64,000 bases of DNA, from assembly GCA_041175665.1 (NCBI GenBank), contig JBEDEM010000001.1:13138-77137 (forward strand), in the 5' to 3' direction. The position numbers were made by a program, and so were the translations under genes. Below are positions 16,853-25,860 of the stretch, piece after piece. Below the pieces are notes generated by a model. That model saw nothing but the letters and a program-made list of their open reading frames with translations, searched no databases and had not been told where the DNA came from. The DNA comes from UBA3064 sp016868095. GTDB lineage: Bacteria; Pseudomonadota; Gammaproteobacteria; Burkholderiales; Burkholderiaceae_E. Each line of letters begins with the position of its first letter. The stretch's first letter is position 1.

Positions 16853-17776
16853 GCGTCGGTATCGCGCACGTCTGCGATGTGCTTGAGGCCATTGTACTAA
16901 AAAGTCGAGCAATGATTTGGCTGATCGTGGAAGGCTCGACGCCTCTTTCGCTACAATTTTTAATTCGCGGATCGCCCAGCTATCGTAGAGGTCGACCACC
17001 GCAAATAAGCCTCTGCGACCATAGCGAGCAGCCGCTGAGCGCGGTACAACACCCACGCCAACACCTGCTTCGATCATGCGCAAAATGGAGTCAAAACTCG
17101 CCATTTGTAATCGAAATTGTAAATCTGCGCCAAGCTGTTGAGCTTGTGCTGATATAAATCCTGCAAGTGCACTGCTTTGGCTCAAGGTGACGTGGTACTC
17201 CTCGAGGGTATCGGCAAAGTGGACTTGCTTGCGCAGGGTTAGGCGATGGGTTTTAGGGACGGCCAGCACGAGATCGTCATGGCCAAATTCGTGGACCGCC
17301 AAACCTTCGGTATCGATTTCACCGGCGACAATGCCCAAATCGGCACGGGCCTGTTTTAAGGCGAGTACGACATCAGCGCTGAGGTGTTCTTTGAGGTCAA
17401 TGGTAACTGTTGGGTTTTGTGTAAGAAATAGGCCGAGCGCCTCGGGCAGATCGCCAGAGATTGACGTGGTGTTGGCAAAGAGGCGAACATGACCGCGCAA
17501 GCCCACGGCGAAATCGCGCAAATCCATGTGCAAATGGTCAAGCTGTCTTAAGACGCGACGCGCATGAAGCAAAAGTGCCTCGCCTGCTGCGGTTAAGGCG
17601 ACACCGTGGGTGCGCCGATAGAGCAACTTGGTGCCAAGTTGGTCCTCAAGCTGGCGAACGCGGTTACTTGCCGATGCAAGCGACATGTGGCTTTGCTCAG
17701 CAGCTCTTGTGAGGCTCAGCGCCTCGGCAATATGCACAAAGAGTTGGAGATCAGAGAGATCGAGGCGGCTTCGCAT
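16847..17776 (-). CDS. LysR-family transcriptional regulator
   Basis: The 309-residue protein has a winged helix-turn-helix at residues 5-65 (with SLTRAAEQSHMSLASASNRVRQLE) and a C-terminal effector-binding domain of the periplasmic-binding-protein fold. It is convergent with the acetoacetyl-CoA synthetase gene and overlaps it by six bases, so it is not in the usual divergent position relative to a target. Possible targets are the cyclase and synthetase genes or the amidohydrolase, by proximity only. The effector is unknown. Confidence 0.9.
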   Translation of the reverse strand: MRSRLDLSDLQLFVHIAEALSLTRAAEQSHMSLASASNRVRQLEDQLGTKLLYRRTHGVALTAAGEALLLHARRVLRQLDHLHMDLRDFAVGLRGHVRLFANTTSISGDLPEALGLFLTQNPTVTIDLKEHLSADVVLALKQARADLGIVAGEIDTEGLAVHEFGHDDLVLAVPKTHRLTLRKQVHFADTLEEYHVTLSQSSALAGFISAQAQQLGADLQFRLQMASFDSILRMIEAGVGVGVVPRSAAARYGRRGLFAVVDLYDSWAIRELKIVAKEASSLPRSAKSLLDFLVQWPQAHRRRARYRRL

Positions 17777-17800
17777 CGTTTGATTATGCGGCGCAATGAC

Positions 17801-18523
17801 TTAGTTCGATCGTCGTGCCTGGACTTCTTTGAGCAATTGCTGAAGCTTCTGGTCGCTGATACCGTGGTGCTGCAAGGCATGCACGGTGTTTGCGAGATAG
17901 TCTTGATTCGATCCTCGGTCGCCCCGGCACTGCGCTAAGCGCTTAAGCAGTTCGTCCTCTTTCAGTTGCAAGAAGTTTGGGTGTTCGCGGCGCGCTACAA
18001 AGCCAAGAGCGTTTAAGTACTCGCCGCTGGGAAGTCTTACTTTTAGAAGTTTTGCGCGATAAGCACCGTTGCGCATCTCGCGCGCCCACAGGGTTTTTAG
18101 AGCAAGGTCTTCCTGGCCGGCTACGAGCTCCCAAGCCATGCCATGACAGCTCCCACCTCGATCTAAACCGAGTACCACGCCTGGCTGCTCGGGCGTGCCA
18201 CGGTATCGGGTCGAACTGATGCAAAATCGCCGGTGATAGCCGTCGACTCGAGCAAGTAGGCCACGCACAACGGGTATTTCTGGGTTCCAAATCAGAGATC
18301 CGTAACCGAAAACCCAGCGAACTTTGTCGAGCCAGACGGTCCAATCGGGTTCAGAAGGCCGCCAGGTTTGTTGCGGCGTCGGATGGGCGATCGTCTTGAG
18401 TGCTTGCTTTTTGGCTGAAGGGGACCAGGCTAATGGCTGATTCAACATCAAGGACGAATGCGCGTTACTCGTGGTTGCGAGCAAATTCGCTTGGTCGCCT
18501 TGATTGAGAAATTCCATCGCCAT
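17801..18523 (-). CDS. chaC: ChaC-type gamma-glutamylcyclotransferase
   Basis: ChaC cleaves glutathione to 5-oxoproline and Cys-Gly in the cytosol. The fold signature VFGYGSLIWNPE is present around residue 70, followed by FCISSTRYRGTPEQPGVV, and the candidate catalytic glutamate is in REMRNGAY. The 240-residue length includes an N-terminal extension of about 60 residues before the domain. It lies 24 bases upstream of the LysR gene start on the same strand, in the order chaC then lysR along transcription. The window also encodes glutathione synthesis (gshA, gshB) and a GST, but far away. Confidence 0.9.
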   Translation of the reverse strand: MAMEFLNQGDQANLLATTSNAHSSLMLNQPLAWSPSAKKQALKTIAHPTPQQTWRPSEPDWTVWLDKVRWVFGYGSLIWNPEIPVVRGLLARVDGYHRRFCISSTRYRGTPEQPGVVLGLDRGGSCHGMAWELVAGQEDLALKTLWAREMRNGAYRAKLLKVRLPSGEYLNALGFVARREHPNFLQLKEDELLKRLAQCRGDRGSNQDYLANTVHALQHHGISDQKLQQLLKEVQARRSN

Positions 18524-18586
18524 ACGCGATGATTGTGCAATGCGGGGAAGAATTCAAGTAAAAATGATGAAATAAACCACAAGCAT

Positions 18587-18850
18587 ATGATTTCTTTACA
18601 ACAACTTGAATTCGCTATCAATAGCGCTCGGCAGTCGAACCCCTCGCAAGGTACCGATGCCCAACTTAGCCCCGATGTTGCTTTACTCGCTGGGCTCTAC
18701 GGGCGAATGATCTTTTATCGGCTTAAGACTTTGCCTTTGTCGTCGCTTTCGCAGCGCGAGTTCGAGGCTTGGTCTCGGTGGACTTCGCCGCACGCGGCGC
18801 AAACTCAAAACTCACCTTACCCTGCGGATCAAGCGTCAGATAAGCCTTGA
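18587..18850 (+). CDS. DUF3717 family protein
   Basis: An 87-residue protein of a small family known mainly from Burkholderiales, with no established function. The recognisable part is MISLQQLEFAINSARQ followed by LSPDVALLAGLYGRMIFY, ending EFEAWSRW; the last 20 residues are polar and probably disordered. The ORF is open from 18533, but the ATG at 18587 begins the family sequence. The last 128 bases are antisense to the 3' end of topB, encoding its lysine-rich tail. There is no neighbour on the same strand that suggests a role. Confidence 0.75.
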   Translation: MISLQQLEFAINSARQSNPSQGTDAQLSPDVALLAGLYGRMIFYRLKTLPLSSLSQREFEAWSRWTSPHAAQTQNSPYPADQASDKP

Positions 18851-21269
18851 ACTTGCGCCTTGTTTTGCTCGATACGAAGTCCTGCAGCAAATCGGTCTTA
18901 CCCTCATGGAGCAGTTTTTGCATTTGCTCGGTACTTACCATTTGTTGAAGAATCACCTTGCCTGAACGGAAGTCACATTGCTTGGGCAGCCTTAAACTTT
19001 GCTCGCAGGCGTAGGCTAGCGATTGTTCGAGTACCTTTGACTTGCACTTGGGGCAGGTGCCAACAACGGGCAGTTGGCTCAGATCGACCGCTTCGCTGTT
19101 CTCCTCACCATCTTGGGGTCCTTGCCCAAAATCGAAGGCGAGGCGATGGTCGGCGCCTAAACGCAACATCGCTGTGAAGGGGCGCCCTTGCTTGCTGCGA
19201 AAACCTTGCAGGGGACCAATCTCACGTTGTTTGATCAGGTCCTCGGCTTCGTCAACCGACAAGGTTCTCGCGCCCGGCGTCTTTGAGATCGAAAAATCAC
19301 AGGACACACAAGCATAACGACGGTAATTTTCCTTCACCAAAGCGCCGCAAGCCGGGCAGGGCGTTTTTAGGTCGACAAAATCACCGGGGACTGTGTCCGC
19401 GGCGAAATTTTTCGCTCGCTCGACAATTTGCTTGGCCATCTGGCTGATCTCGCGCATGAACTGCGAGCGCTCAAGCTCGCCACGCTCCATGAGCGACAGT
19501 TTGTGTTCCCATCCCCCGGTCAACTCGGGTAAGGTCAGTTCCTCAACACCTAATCCGCGCAAAAGCGTCATCAGTTGAAAGGCTTTGGTGGTTGGAACCA
19601 GCTCTCGTGCTTCGCGATACAGGTAGTTTTCAGAGAGTAAGCCTTCGATGATTGCCGCCCTTGTCGCCGGCGTGCCGAGTCCTTTCTCGGCCATCGCTTC
19701 GCGCCATTCCTCCTCATCGACCCGTTTGCCCGCACTTTCCATGGCCGAGAGCAAGCTTGCTTCGCTAAAACGCGCAGGTGGTCGAGTGTGCAAGGCCTGG
19801 CAGGCAAATGCTTGCATGCTGGCTGCCTCTTGCGAGGCGCCTTTCGGACTGAGTTCAGGTAAGGCCGCTTCGGGGTCTGCGCGATCGCGCCCCATCACCG
19901 CAAGCCAGCCCGCTTCGATGAGCACTTTGCCTTCGGTTTTAAAGTGCAAATCAGCAATTTGGGTAAGTCGGGTGGTGATTAAAAACTGGGCAGGCGGGAA
20001 AAAGACCGCCAGAAAGCGGCGCGCCACCATGTCGTAAATCTTCGCCTCGGCTTCACTCAAGCTAGCTAGCTTAGGGGTTGAAGGTGTTGGGATAATCGCG
20101 AAGTGATCACTTACTTTGCTATTGTCAAACACCCGCTTATTGGGCTTTACCCAGCCTTGTTGCACGATGTTTTGGGCAAATTTCCCCAACTCATCGGCCT
20201 TGCTGAGGGCAGCCATCGTGTCTTGAACCGTTTGGAGGTAGTCCTCGGGAAGATGCTTGGAGTCGGTTCTCGGGTAAGTCAGTAGCTTGTGCTTCTCGTA
20301 GAGCGCCTGAGCTAGTGAAAGCGTGGTTTTGGCAGAAAAACCAAAGCGGCTGTTGGCTTCTCGCTGCAAGCTGGTCAGGTCAAAAAGCGCTGCTGCCGCC
20401 TGGGTGGAGGGTTTTGCCTCGTCTTTGGCAAGGGCAGGTTCTCCGCTTTGAAGCAATTGCTGGAGCTTTTGCTCAATCGCTTGTGCTTTTTCAGCTTCCC
20501 AGAGCCGTTCGGCCTTGGCTTCGTTGTCGCCCGGTGTGCGCTTAAAGCTTGGGTCAAACCAGCGAGCCTGGTAGCTCCCAGCCTGAACCTGGAACTGAGC
20601 GCTAAGCTCAAAGTAGGCCTTGGGGATAAACCGCTTGATTTGCTCTTCGCGCTCAACAACGATCGCAAGGGTTGGTGTTTGCACCCGCCCAACGGTTGTG
20701 AGGAAAAAGCCCCCGTCGCGCGAATTAAAGGCCGTCATCGCCCTTGTGCCATTAATACCCACCAACCAGTCAGCCTCTGAGCGACAGCGGGCTGCATCGG
20801 CAAGCGCCTGCATTTGCGATTGCTCGCGTAGCTGAGAAAAAGCAAGTCGAATCGCAGCCGGGGTCATCGACTGAAGCCATAATCGCTTTATCGGCTGTTT
20901 ACCCTTGGCGTGTTGAACGATGAGTTGAAAGATCAATTCGCCTTCGCGGCCTGCATCACAAGCGTTAATGAGTGCGGACACATCTTTTCGCTTGATCAAG
21001 CGGGTGAGCATTTTCAGGCGCTCTTCGTTTTTCGCAATCGGCCTGACGTCAAAGTGATCGGGCAATACCGGCAAATGGGCAAAGCTCCATTTACCCCTTT
21101 TGACCTCAAAGGCCTCGGGTGCAGCGATTTCAACCAAATGCCCAACGGCCGAGGAGAGCAGATAGTCTTCGCTCTCGTAGAACTCGCCCTGACGAGTAAA
21201 GCCGCCAAGGGCTTTGGCGATGTCGCTTGCGACAGAGGGCTTTTCAGCGATGATAAGGGTCTTGGTCAT
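18723..21269 (-). CDS. topB: DNA topoisomerase III
   Basis: TopB is a type IA topoisomerase that decatenates DNA and resolves replication or recombination intermediates. The 848-residue protein begins MTKTLIIAEKPSVASDIAKA, with the TOPRIM domain (Glu9; DAGREGE near 105-111) and the active-site tyrosine in YPRTDSKHLPEDY (about Tyr332). The C-terminal part carries two topoisomerase zinc-finger-like cysteine groups (CPACG...CVSC and CPKCK...C) and a Lys/Ala-rich tail. The frame is open upstream to 22040, but that extra 257 residues is a shadow of dprA. It follows dprA by 115 bases and may share its transcript. Its 3' end overlaps DUF3717. Confidence 0.96.
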   Translation of the reverse strand: MTKTLIIAEKPSVASDIAKALGGFTRQGEFYESEDYLLSSAVGHLVEIAAPEAFEVKRGKWSFAHLPVLPDHFDVRPIAKNEERLKMLTRLIKRKDVSALINACDAGREGELIFQLIVQHAKGKQPIKRLWLQSMTPAAIRLAFSQLREQSQMQALADAARCRSEADWLVGINGTRAMTAFNSRDGGFFLTTVGRVQTPTLAIVVEREEQIKRFIPKAYFELSAQFQVQAGSYQARWFDPSFKRTPGDNEAKAERLWEAEKAQAIEQKLQQLLQSGEPALAKDEAKPSTQAAAALFDLTSLQREANSRFGFSAKTTLSLAQALYEKHKLLTYPRTDSKHLPEDYLQTVQDTMAALSKADELGKFAQNIVQQGWVKPNKRVFDNSKVSDHFAIIPTPSTPKLASLSEAEAKIYDMVARRFLAVFFPPAQFLITTRLTQIADLHFKTEGKVLIEAGWLAVMGRDRADPEAALPELSPKGASQEAASMQAFACQALHTRPPARFSEASLLSAMESAGKRVDEEEWREAMAEKGLGTPATRAAIIEGLLSENYLYREARELVPTTKAFQLMTLLRGLGVEELTLPELTGGWEHKLSLMERGELERSQFMREISQMAKQIVERAKNFAADTVPGDFVDLKTPCPACGALVKENYRRYACVSCDFSISKTPGARTLSVDEAEDLIKQREIGPLQGFRSKQGRPFTAMLRLGADHRLAFDFGQGPQDGEENSEAVDLSQLPVVGTCPKCKSKVLEQSLAYACEQSLRLPKQCDFRSGKVILQQMVSTEQMQKLLHEGKTDLLQDFVSSKTRRKFKAYLTLDPQGKVSFEFAPRAAKSTETKPRTRAAKATTKAKS

Positions 21270-21384
21270 GGCAATAGGGCTAAGGGGGCGGATCATACGC
21301 GTCATTAAAGGACATGAGCAAGCCCAGTCCCTACAAGAAAGCCGAAAAAGTACAAGTTTTCTTAACGGATATTGTTTCGTGCTT

Positions 21385-22695
21385 TCATAACGGCTTAAGT
21401 ACATAACGGCCATTGGGCTCACGACGGATATGCCCTTCGAGCTCCCAGCGCAGGCTTTGGACAAGCGCTTGCTCATAGCTGCTTTGCATGAGCGCGGCCA
21501 GTTGATGCACATCGAAGGCGTCTTGGCCCATGCGTTGCGAAAGTTCAGCGATCCAAGGCAGGCACTCGGATCGAGCGGCCGGCGCAGGGATCGCTTCAGC
21601 GGGCAAAGCGCGACGGAGGGCTCGAACAAGCCATGGCAATTCGCTGTATATATCTTCGATGCGTTCCGTGAGGCATGCCCCTTGGCGAATGAGTACATGG
21701 CAGCCTTTGCTGCGCGGATCATCGATCGATCCGGGCACTGCAAACACCGTTTTCCCTTGCTCGATGGCTGACTGCGCGGTGCTGAGTGCGCCGCTTTGCT
21801 GACGTGCCTGGACGACCAAGACGGCAACAGCGAGAGCGGCAATGAAGCGGTTGCGCTGAAGGAAGCGAAATTTTTCGATGTTTTGGCCTGGCAGCAGATG
21901 GCTGATGACAGCGCCTTGTTGTGCGATCTGTTGGCGCAGTTCCAGGTGCTGACGCGGATAATTGCGATCGATACCTGTGCCCATGACTGCCACCGTGACC
22001 CCCTTGGCTTGCAGCGCGCCAAGATGGGCGGCCGCGTCAATGCCCTCGGCCATGCCGCTAATGATGCTTAGCCCATCGCTCGCTAATTGGGCGGCAAAAT
22101 CTCTGGCTAGTTCCGCGGCCCGGTCACTGCATGCCCGTCCCCCCACGATCGCCAGACCGTGGGCCTGCAAATGTTCGGGATTGCCCTCTACAAACAAGGC
22201 ACGGCATGCGCGTACCGCTAAGCGGGTTTGACCATGATCCGCATGCGCCTCGGCGTCGCTCGGATCTTCTGAGATTTGGCGCGAAGCTGTCTCGTTAAGA
22301 CTAAGCAAAGCTTCGGGGTATCGCTCATCGTGCAAACTCCACAAAACATGGTGGTTGTTGTTTTCGAGCCAACGATAAAGTTTCGGTGCAATAGGCCACC
22401 GCTTGGGATGTATCGCTTCGATTTGCCTATGCACTGCCGTTAAGTCTTTCGGTTTTCCCCGAAGAGGCTGCCGAGTATGGCACCAGCGTGCAAGTGCACC
22501 TTGAGCCGCATGGCCGTCTTGCCAAAAATCTGAAGCACTTGGAAAGTGCTGCAAAACCCACCCCAAAGCCCAGGGGCCCAAACGCTCCGATTGGAGCAAA
22601 CTGAGTCTGGCGATTTGTTCTTCGGCCCTTAGGCCGATCGCCGATGAGGCATCACGAAGTGATTGTGTGGGTGGATGCGATCGATGAAAGCTCAT
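21385..22695 (-). CDS. dprA: DNA processing protein DprA (Smf)
   Basis: DprA protects incoming single-stranded DNA and loads RecA during natural transformation. The 436-residue protein has the Rossmann-like core with VGGRACSDRAAELARDFA, SIISGMAEGIDAAAHLGAL and GTGIDRNYPRQH, and a C-terminal winged-helix region (DVHQLAALMQSSYEQALVQSL). It is longer than the core family because of an N-terminal extension of about 60 residues and an insert around residues 120-165. The order dprA-topB is common in betaproteobacteria, with def and fmt divergent next to it. A competence role fits the comM homologue at 42945-44618, but the DNA-uptake genes are not in the window. Confidence 0.93.
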   Translation of the reverse strand: MSFHRSHPPTQSLRDASSAIGLRAEEQIARLSLLQSERLGPWALGWVLQHFPSASDFWQDGHAAQGALARWCHTRQPLRGKPKDLTAVHRQIEAIHPKRWPIAPKLYRWLENNNHHVLWSLHDERYPEALLSLNETASRQISEDPSDAEAHADHGQTRLAVRACRALFVEGNPEHLQAHGLAIVGGRACSDRAAELARDFAAQLASDGLSIISGMAEGIDAAAHLGALQAKGVTVAVMGTGIDRNYPRQHLELRQQIAQQGAVISHLLPGQNIEKFRFLQRNRFIAALAVAVLVVQARQQSGALSTAQSAIEQGKTVFAVPGSIDDPRSKGCHVLIRQGACLTERIEDIYSELPWLVRALRRALPAEAIPAPAARSECLPWIAELSQRMGQDAFDVHQLAALMQSSYEQALVQSLRWELEGHIRREPNGRYVLKPL

Positions 22696-22821
22696 GATTT
22701 GCCTGCCTTGTGTGCTGCCCCGGCTCAGGGACTTAGCAAGCGGTAGGGATCTTGCGACTTAGCCTTGCAGATGAAACCACCACAGTGGCTTTGATGGGCG
22801 ATGCCGCACTACAATCAAGCT

Positions 22822-23364
22822 ATGGCAAAACTAGCTATTCTTCGTTATCCCGATCCACGGCTGCACCGCAGGGCAAAGCCGGTCGCGCAGGTCGATGAGC
22901 GCATCAGGCAATTGGTCGCCGATATGGCGCAAACCATGTATGAAGCGCCCGGCATTGGTTTGGCCGCAACCCAGGTCGATGTCCACGAGCAGGTGATCGT
23001 TGTGGATATTAGCGACAGCAGAGATCAGTTGATGGTTTTTATCAATCCTGTGCTGATGAGCCAATCGGAGACCTTGAGTGACTACGAGGAAGGCTGCCTT
23101 TCTGTTCCTGGCATTTACGATGATGTACGCCGACCTGCTGTGATTGAGGTGAGTGCTTTGAATCTTGCAGGTGAAAGCTTTTCGTTGCGCGCCGAGGGCT
23201 TGTTAGCGGTTTGCATCCAGCATGAAATGGATCATTTGCAGGGCAAAGTCTTTGTCCAGCACCTGTCTCGTCTTAAGCAAAGCCGGATTCGAGCCAGGAT
23301 GCTCAAACAGGAAAAAGAACGCGATCAAGATCACAGCGGCGAGCAAACTTCGCTCGCGCTCTGA
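22822..23364 (+). CDS. def: Peptide deformylase
   Basis: Def removes the formyl group from the N-terminal methionine of nascent proteins. All three metal-site motifs are present: GIGLAATQ, EGCLSVPG with the metal cysteine, and HEMDHLQG with two metal histidines. An upstream ATG at 22801 is in frame, but MAKLAILRYPDPRLH at 22822 is the family N terminus (180 residues). The gene is followed by fmt after 15 bases, the usual pair that handles initiator formyl-methionine. It diverges from dprA. Confidence 0.96.
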   Translation: MAKLAILRYPDPRLHRRAKPVAQVDERIRQLVADMAQTMYEAPGIGLAATQVDVHEQVIVVDISDSRDQLMVFINPVLMSQSETLSDYEEGCLSVPGIYDDVRRPAVIEVSALNLAGESFSLRAEGLLAVCIQHEMDHLQGKVFVQHLSRLKQSRIRARMLKQEKERDQDHSGEQTSLAL

Positions 23365-23379
23365 GTCTCTAAGCCTCCG

Positions 23380-24405
23380 ATGCGTCTTGTTTTCGCGGGA
23401 ACGCCAGAATTCGCCGTCCCTACACTTAGGGCCTTGCATGCAAGCCAGCACGACATTGTCGCGGTCTATACCCAGCCTGACCGTCCTTCGGGTCGCGGTC
23501 AGAGGTTGCGTCCCTCAGCGGTTAAGCAGGCTGCATTCGATCTTCATTTAAGGCTAATCCAGGTCGAAGATTTCAAGTCTGAGGAGGCGGTGCAAGCGCT
23601 TGGAGCGCTTGGAGCAGACGCCATGGTCGTGGTTGCCTATGGCTTATTGCTATCGCAACGGGTGCTCGATCTTTTTCCGGCTGCCTGCTGGAACCTTCAT
23701 GCGTCGCTGCTGCCGCGCTGGCGTGGCGCTGCGCCGATTGCCAGGGCGATCGAAGCGGGTGATCAAGAGACCGGGGTCGCTGTGATGAAAATGGAAAAAG
23801 GTCTTGATACCGGCCCTGTTTTGATGCAGGCAAAGCTTCCCATCGCGGCGCTCGATACCGCACAGCACTTGCAAAGCCGACTGGCCGAGCTTGGGGCGGC
23901 TTTGATGGTGAAGGGTATCGATCAGATTGAAAAACTTTGGCCAGAGCCCGACAGCCTTGAGCGAGCGCTTCAAGCGCAATCAGGCCATGGGGCATGCTAT
24001 GCAAGCAAGTTGACCAAGGCTGAAGCACAACTCGATTTTAGTCAGCATGCGGCAGTGCTTGAGCGAAGAATGCGAGCCTTCGACCCTGTACCAGGTTGCT
24101 ACAGCTGGTTTCATGCAGGCGATAAACCACCGCAACTGCTCAAGTGCTGGCGTGGGCGGGTTGTTGAAGCTCAACACCGGCAAGCAAGCCTGCAGCAGCT
24201 GTGCTCAAGTGCAACACACAGGCAACACCCGCCTGTGGGTAGGGTGATCGGCTTTGGCAGCGAAGGCCCGCTGATTGTTTGTGGTGGCGAATTTCTCGAG
24301 TTACTCGAGGTGCAGCCGGCAGGCGGATTAAGACTGCCAGCCGCGCGTTGGGCCCAACAGTCTGGACTAACGATCGGAGATTTTTTTGGCCCGGCAAGTC
24401 ACTAA
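23380..24405 (+). CDS. fmt: Methionyl-tRNA formyltransferase
   Basis: Fmt formylates initiator Met-tRNA using 10-formyl-tetrahydrofolate. The 341-residue protein starts MRLVFAGTPEFAVPTLRAL and contains the catalytic segment WNLHASLLPRWRGAAPI (Asn, His) and the C-terminal tRNA-binding OB-like domain. At 341 residues it is slightly longer than E. coli Fmt, with a Gln-rich insert (near residues 265-285) in the C-terminal domain. It is the second gene of the def-fmt-rsmB run, and its last 20 bases overlap the rsmB start. Confidence 0.96.
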   Translation: MRLVFAGTPEFAVPTLRALHASQHDIVAVYTQPDRPSGRGQRLRPSAVKQAAFDLHLRLIQVEDFKSEEAVQALGALGADAMVVVAYGLLLSQRVLDLFPAACWNLHASLLPRWRGAAPIARAIEAGDQETGVAVMKMEKGLDTGPVLMQAKLPIAALDTAQHLQSRLAELGAALMVKGIDQIEKLWPEPDSLERALQAQSGHGACYASKLTKAEAQLDFSQHAAVLERRMRAFDPVPGCYSWFHAGDKPPQLLKCWRGRVVEAQHRQASLQQLCSSATHRQHPPVGRVIGFGSEGPLIVCGGEFLELLEVQPAGGLRLPAARWAQQSGLTIGDFFGPASH

Positions 24406-25810
24406 ACGCTGGGCGCTCAGTTGGGAGCTGCAGGCGGCGTCACTCGCCTTACATGCAAGTCTCAGCCCCCAGGCGCAGGCATCAGCTGGCCTACCCGAAC
24501 AATTGCATAGGGCTCGGGCCCAGGTCATGCAAGGGCTCGGGCCTCAGGATGCAGACTCCTCAAGGGTTTTGCGGGAAATGGCCGCTGGTGCGCTAAGGCG
24601 CTGGGGTTTGCTGCATCGACTCCAAGCCCTCATGAGTCAGCGCGAGACCGCACCTGAAGCACTAAGCTTGGGTGATTGTTTGCTGCGTGTGAGCTTGTCG
24701 TGGATGATCGAGCAGCCTCAGAAAACCGCAGTCGTGGTTGATCAGGCCGTTGAATGCGCAAAGCGGATCACCCCTAAGACAAGCCCTTATACCAATGCCC
24801 TCTTGCGACGCTTTGCTCGTGAGCGCGAGGCTTTGATCGAACAAGCACAAGCTTTTGATGAAGCGATTTGGAATGTGCCTGCATGGTGGCTTGAATCGCT
24901 AAGGCTTGCCTATCCAGCGCGTTGGGCCGAGGTGCTTAAGGCAGCAGCGATGCCTTCAACCCTAAGCCTTAGGGTTAATCGCCGTAAGACAACGGCCAGG
25001 GCTTTGGCTGCCCGTTTCGCCGACCAGGGCTATAAGGCTCAAGCCTTTGGTCTGGGCTCAGGCGCCCAAGTCGGCGATGTGAGTGGCTCGATTGGCGAGG
25101 ACAAAGCCCTCAAAGCCCAAGCTATGCATGTGTCCGATGCGCTTTACCTTCCGCCATCGACCGATCCCAAAGGACTGCCAGGCTTTACGGAAGGCTTATT
25201 TAGCGTTCAAGACCTGGGCGCTCAACAAGCCGCTTGGCTGCTGGATCTCGAGCCGGGTATGCGTGTGCTTGATGCTTGCGCTGCGCCCGGTGGTAAGACC
25301 GGCCACATCCTCGAGCTCGTTGACTGCGACCTGCAGGCCTGGGATCTTTCGGCAAAGCGTCTCGAGCGCCTTGCTGAAAATCTCAAGCGACTGGATTTGC
25401 ATGCACAGCTTGCCTGTGTGGACCTTTTGGGGTCCGGCAGTTTGCCGGCAGCAGCGGGCAGTTTTGATCGCATGCTTCTGGATGCGCCTTGCTCGGCCTC
25501 CGGGATTATTGGACGGCACCCCGAGATTCGCTGGCGTCGAGTCGCTGCTGAGTTGGCAGACCATCAAGCGCAGCAAATTGCCATGCTTCGCAGGCTTTGG
25601 CCTTTGCTCAAAACAAGCGGTTGTTTGCTTTTTGTGACTTGCTCGGTTTTTCCTGAGGAAGGCGTGCAGCCGGTCGAAGCATTTCTTGCCCAGCAGCCCG
25701 ACGCAGAGCTCGAGCCCTTGGATGGCTATTCGCCTTTGTTGCCCTCAAGCCACACATCGCTTAAGCACGATGGGTTTTATTACGCGCGCATCCGCAAACG
25801 AGGTCTATAA
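24386..25810 (+). CDS. rsmB: 16S rRNA (cytosine-C5)-methyltransferase RsmB
   Basis: RsmB methylates C967 (E. coli numbering) of 16S rRNA. The 474-residue protein has an N-terminal NusB-like helical domain and a C-terminal SAM methyltransferase domain with DACAAPGGKTGHILEL (SAM), DAPCSASGIIGRHPEIRW (motif IV cysteine) and VTCSVFPEEG (motif VI catalytic cysteine). The start is a TTG at 24386 inside the end of fmt, so translation is probably coupled. It belongs to the def-fmt-rsmB-DUF4390-ntrY-ntrX run. Confidence 0.94.
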   Translation: MARQVTKRWALSWELQAASLALHASLSPQAQASAGLPEQLHRARAQVMQGLGPQDADSSRVLREMAAGALRRWGLLHRLQALMSQRETAPEALSLGDCLLRVSLSWMIEQPQKTAVVVDQAVECAKRITPKTSPYTNALLRRFAREREALIEQAQAFDEAIWNVPAWWLESLRLAYPARWAEVLKAAAMPSTLSLRVNRRKTTARALAARFADQGYKAQAFGLGSGAQVGDVSGSIGEDKALKAQAMHVSDALYLPPSTDPKGLPGFTEGLFSVQDLGAQQAAWLLDLEPGMRVLDACAAPGGKTGHILELVDCDLQAWDLSAKRLERLAENLKRLDLHAQLACVDLLGSGSLPAAAGSFDRMLLDAPCSASGIIGRHPEIRWRRVAAELADHQAQQIAMLRRLWPLLKTSGCLLFVTCSVFPEEGVQPVEAFLAQQPDAELEPLDGYSPLLPSSHTSLKHDGFYYARIRKRGL

Positions 25811-25860
25811 GGCTTCCACGCTTGGATCAGGGCTAGTGCTTGAGCGTTGATAATGCTGCG

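Noticed and set aside
18723..22040. A 1105-residue reading frame covering topB
   Set aside because: The first 257 residues lie antisense-free but in the wrong frame of dprA and do not resemble topoisomerase; MTKTLIIAEKPS at 21269 is the true start.
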